From Faecalimonas sp. (GTDB lineage: Bacteria > Bacillota > Clostridia > Lachnospirales > Lachnospiraceae), in contig JAHHTN010000015.1 in the NCBI GenBank assembly GCA_020024645.1, positions 1 to 36,922 on the forward strand: a stretch of DNA of 36,922 bases, written 5' to 3'. The first letter of the stretch is position 1. Every line of letters begins with the position of its first letter. The translations under genes were made by a program, and so were the position numbers. This document shows, piece by piece, positions 36,869-36,922 of the stretch. The notes beneath the pieces were generated by a model. It saw nothing but the letters and a program-made list of their open reading frames with translations. It was not told where the DNA came from and did no database searches.

Positions 36869-36922
36869 GGGATCATAGCTCAGCTGGGAGAGCACCTGCC
36901 TTACAAGCAGGGGGTCACAGGT
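36869..36922 (+). tRNA. tRNA-Val (UAC), copy 3, cut by the window edge
   Basis: Matches the other Val copies up to the T arm; about 19 nt at the 3' end lie beyond the window. Confidence 0.93.

Larger units (their letters stand above)
36443..36922 (+). repeat. tandem array of 173-bp tRNA-Met/tRNA-Val units
   Basis: Units begin at 36443, 36616 and 36789. Each holds Met, a 6-nt spacer, Val and a 20-nt spacer, and both genes and spacers look identical between copies, implying recent duplication or gene conversion. The array continues past the right edge. Confidence 0.95.

Noticed and set aside
36443-36922. CRISPR-like regular repeats at the right edge
   Set aside because: The repeated unit is 173 bp and consists of two tRNA genes with fixed spacers; there are no variable spacers and no cas genes.

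Overview
The window is AT-rich chromosomal DNA from a low-GC Gram-positive anaerobe. The best fit is a gut clostridium of the Lachnospiraceae type. Supporting signs are the hrcA-grpE-dnaK-dnaJ order behind a perfect CIRCE element, the single-chain clade II PurL, strong AGGAGG ribosome-binding sites, tRNA genes without an encoded CCA, and several clostridial families (TIGR03915, TIGR01906, an XPD-like helicase with an N-terminal nuclease domain). The family assignment is inference; no rRNA is present to settle it. No phage, insertion sequence or CRISPR array is visible, and no gene-free stretch exceeds 300 bases.

Layout. (1) 1-1556: the 3' end of a DUF2207-type membrane protein with a Gly/Ser/Cys tail, overlapped by a radical SAM/SPASM enzyme; this is the most unusual pair here and a possible modification system. 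(2) 1682-2113: a half-size YdcZ-type membrane protein. (3) 2203-9035: a competence and two-component block, comEA, response regulator, histidine kinase, GerMN lipoprotein, comEC, holA. The regulator-kinase-GerMN trio resembles the actinobacterial mtrA-mtrB-lpqB arrangement. (4) 9071-12088: lepA and hemW, separated by a long hairpin. (5) 12200-13219: an FMN-dependent alpha-hydroxy-acid dehydrogenase with its own promoter and terminator. (6) 13283-18850: the HrcA/CIRCE heat-shock operon hrcA-grpE-dnaK-dnaJ plus a GNAT acetyltransferase, ended by a strong terminator. (7) 18914-22361: an Lgt-like membrane protein, a MATE exporter, RidA and an Mrp/NBP35 ATPase. (8) 22416-26259: a DNA-repair-flavoured stretch. 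Two LexA-like boxes sit before a remnant of a radical SAM gene, which is coupled to an intact TIGR03915 gene; an HPr-like protein and a nuclease-helicase fusion follow. (9) 26302-31870: a LysR regulator divergent from a TIGR01906 membrane protein, then purL. (10) 32008-34726: a KdpE-type regulator converging on a trkA/trkH potassium-uptake operon. (11) 34946-36280: gdhA. (12) 36443 to the end: a tandem array of tRNA-Met(CAU) and tRNA-Val(UAC) genes in identical 173-bp units, running off the right edge.

The genes are mostly housekeeping. Regulation readable from the sequence includes CIRCE control of chaperones, probable SOS control of the repair genes, several sigma-A type promoters and intrinsic terminators, and hairpins in the dnaK-dnaJ, lepA-hemW, comEA and gdhA leaders.
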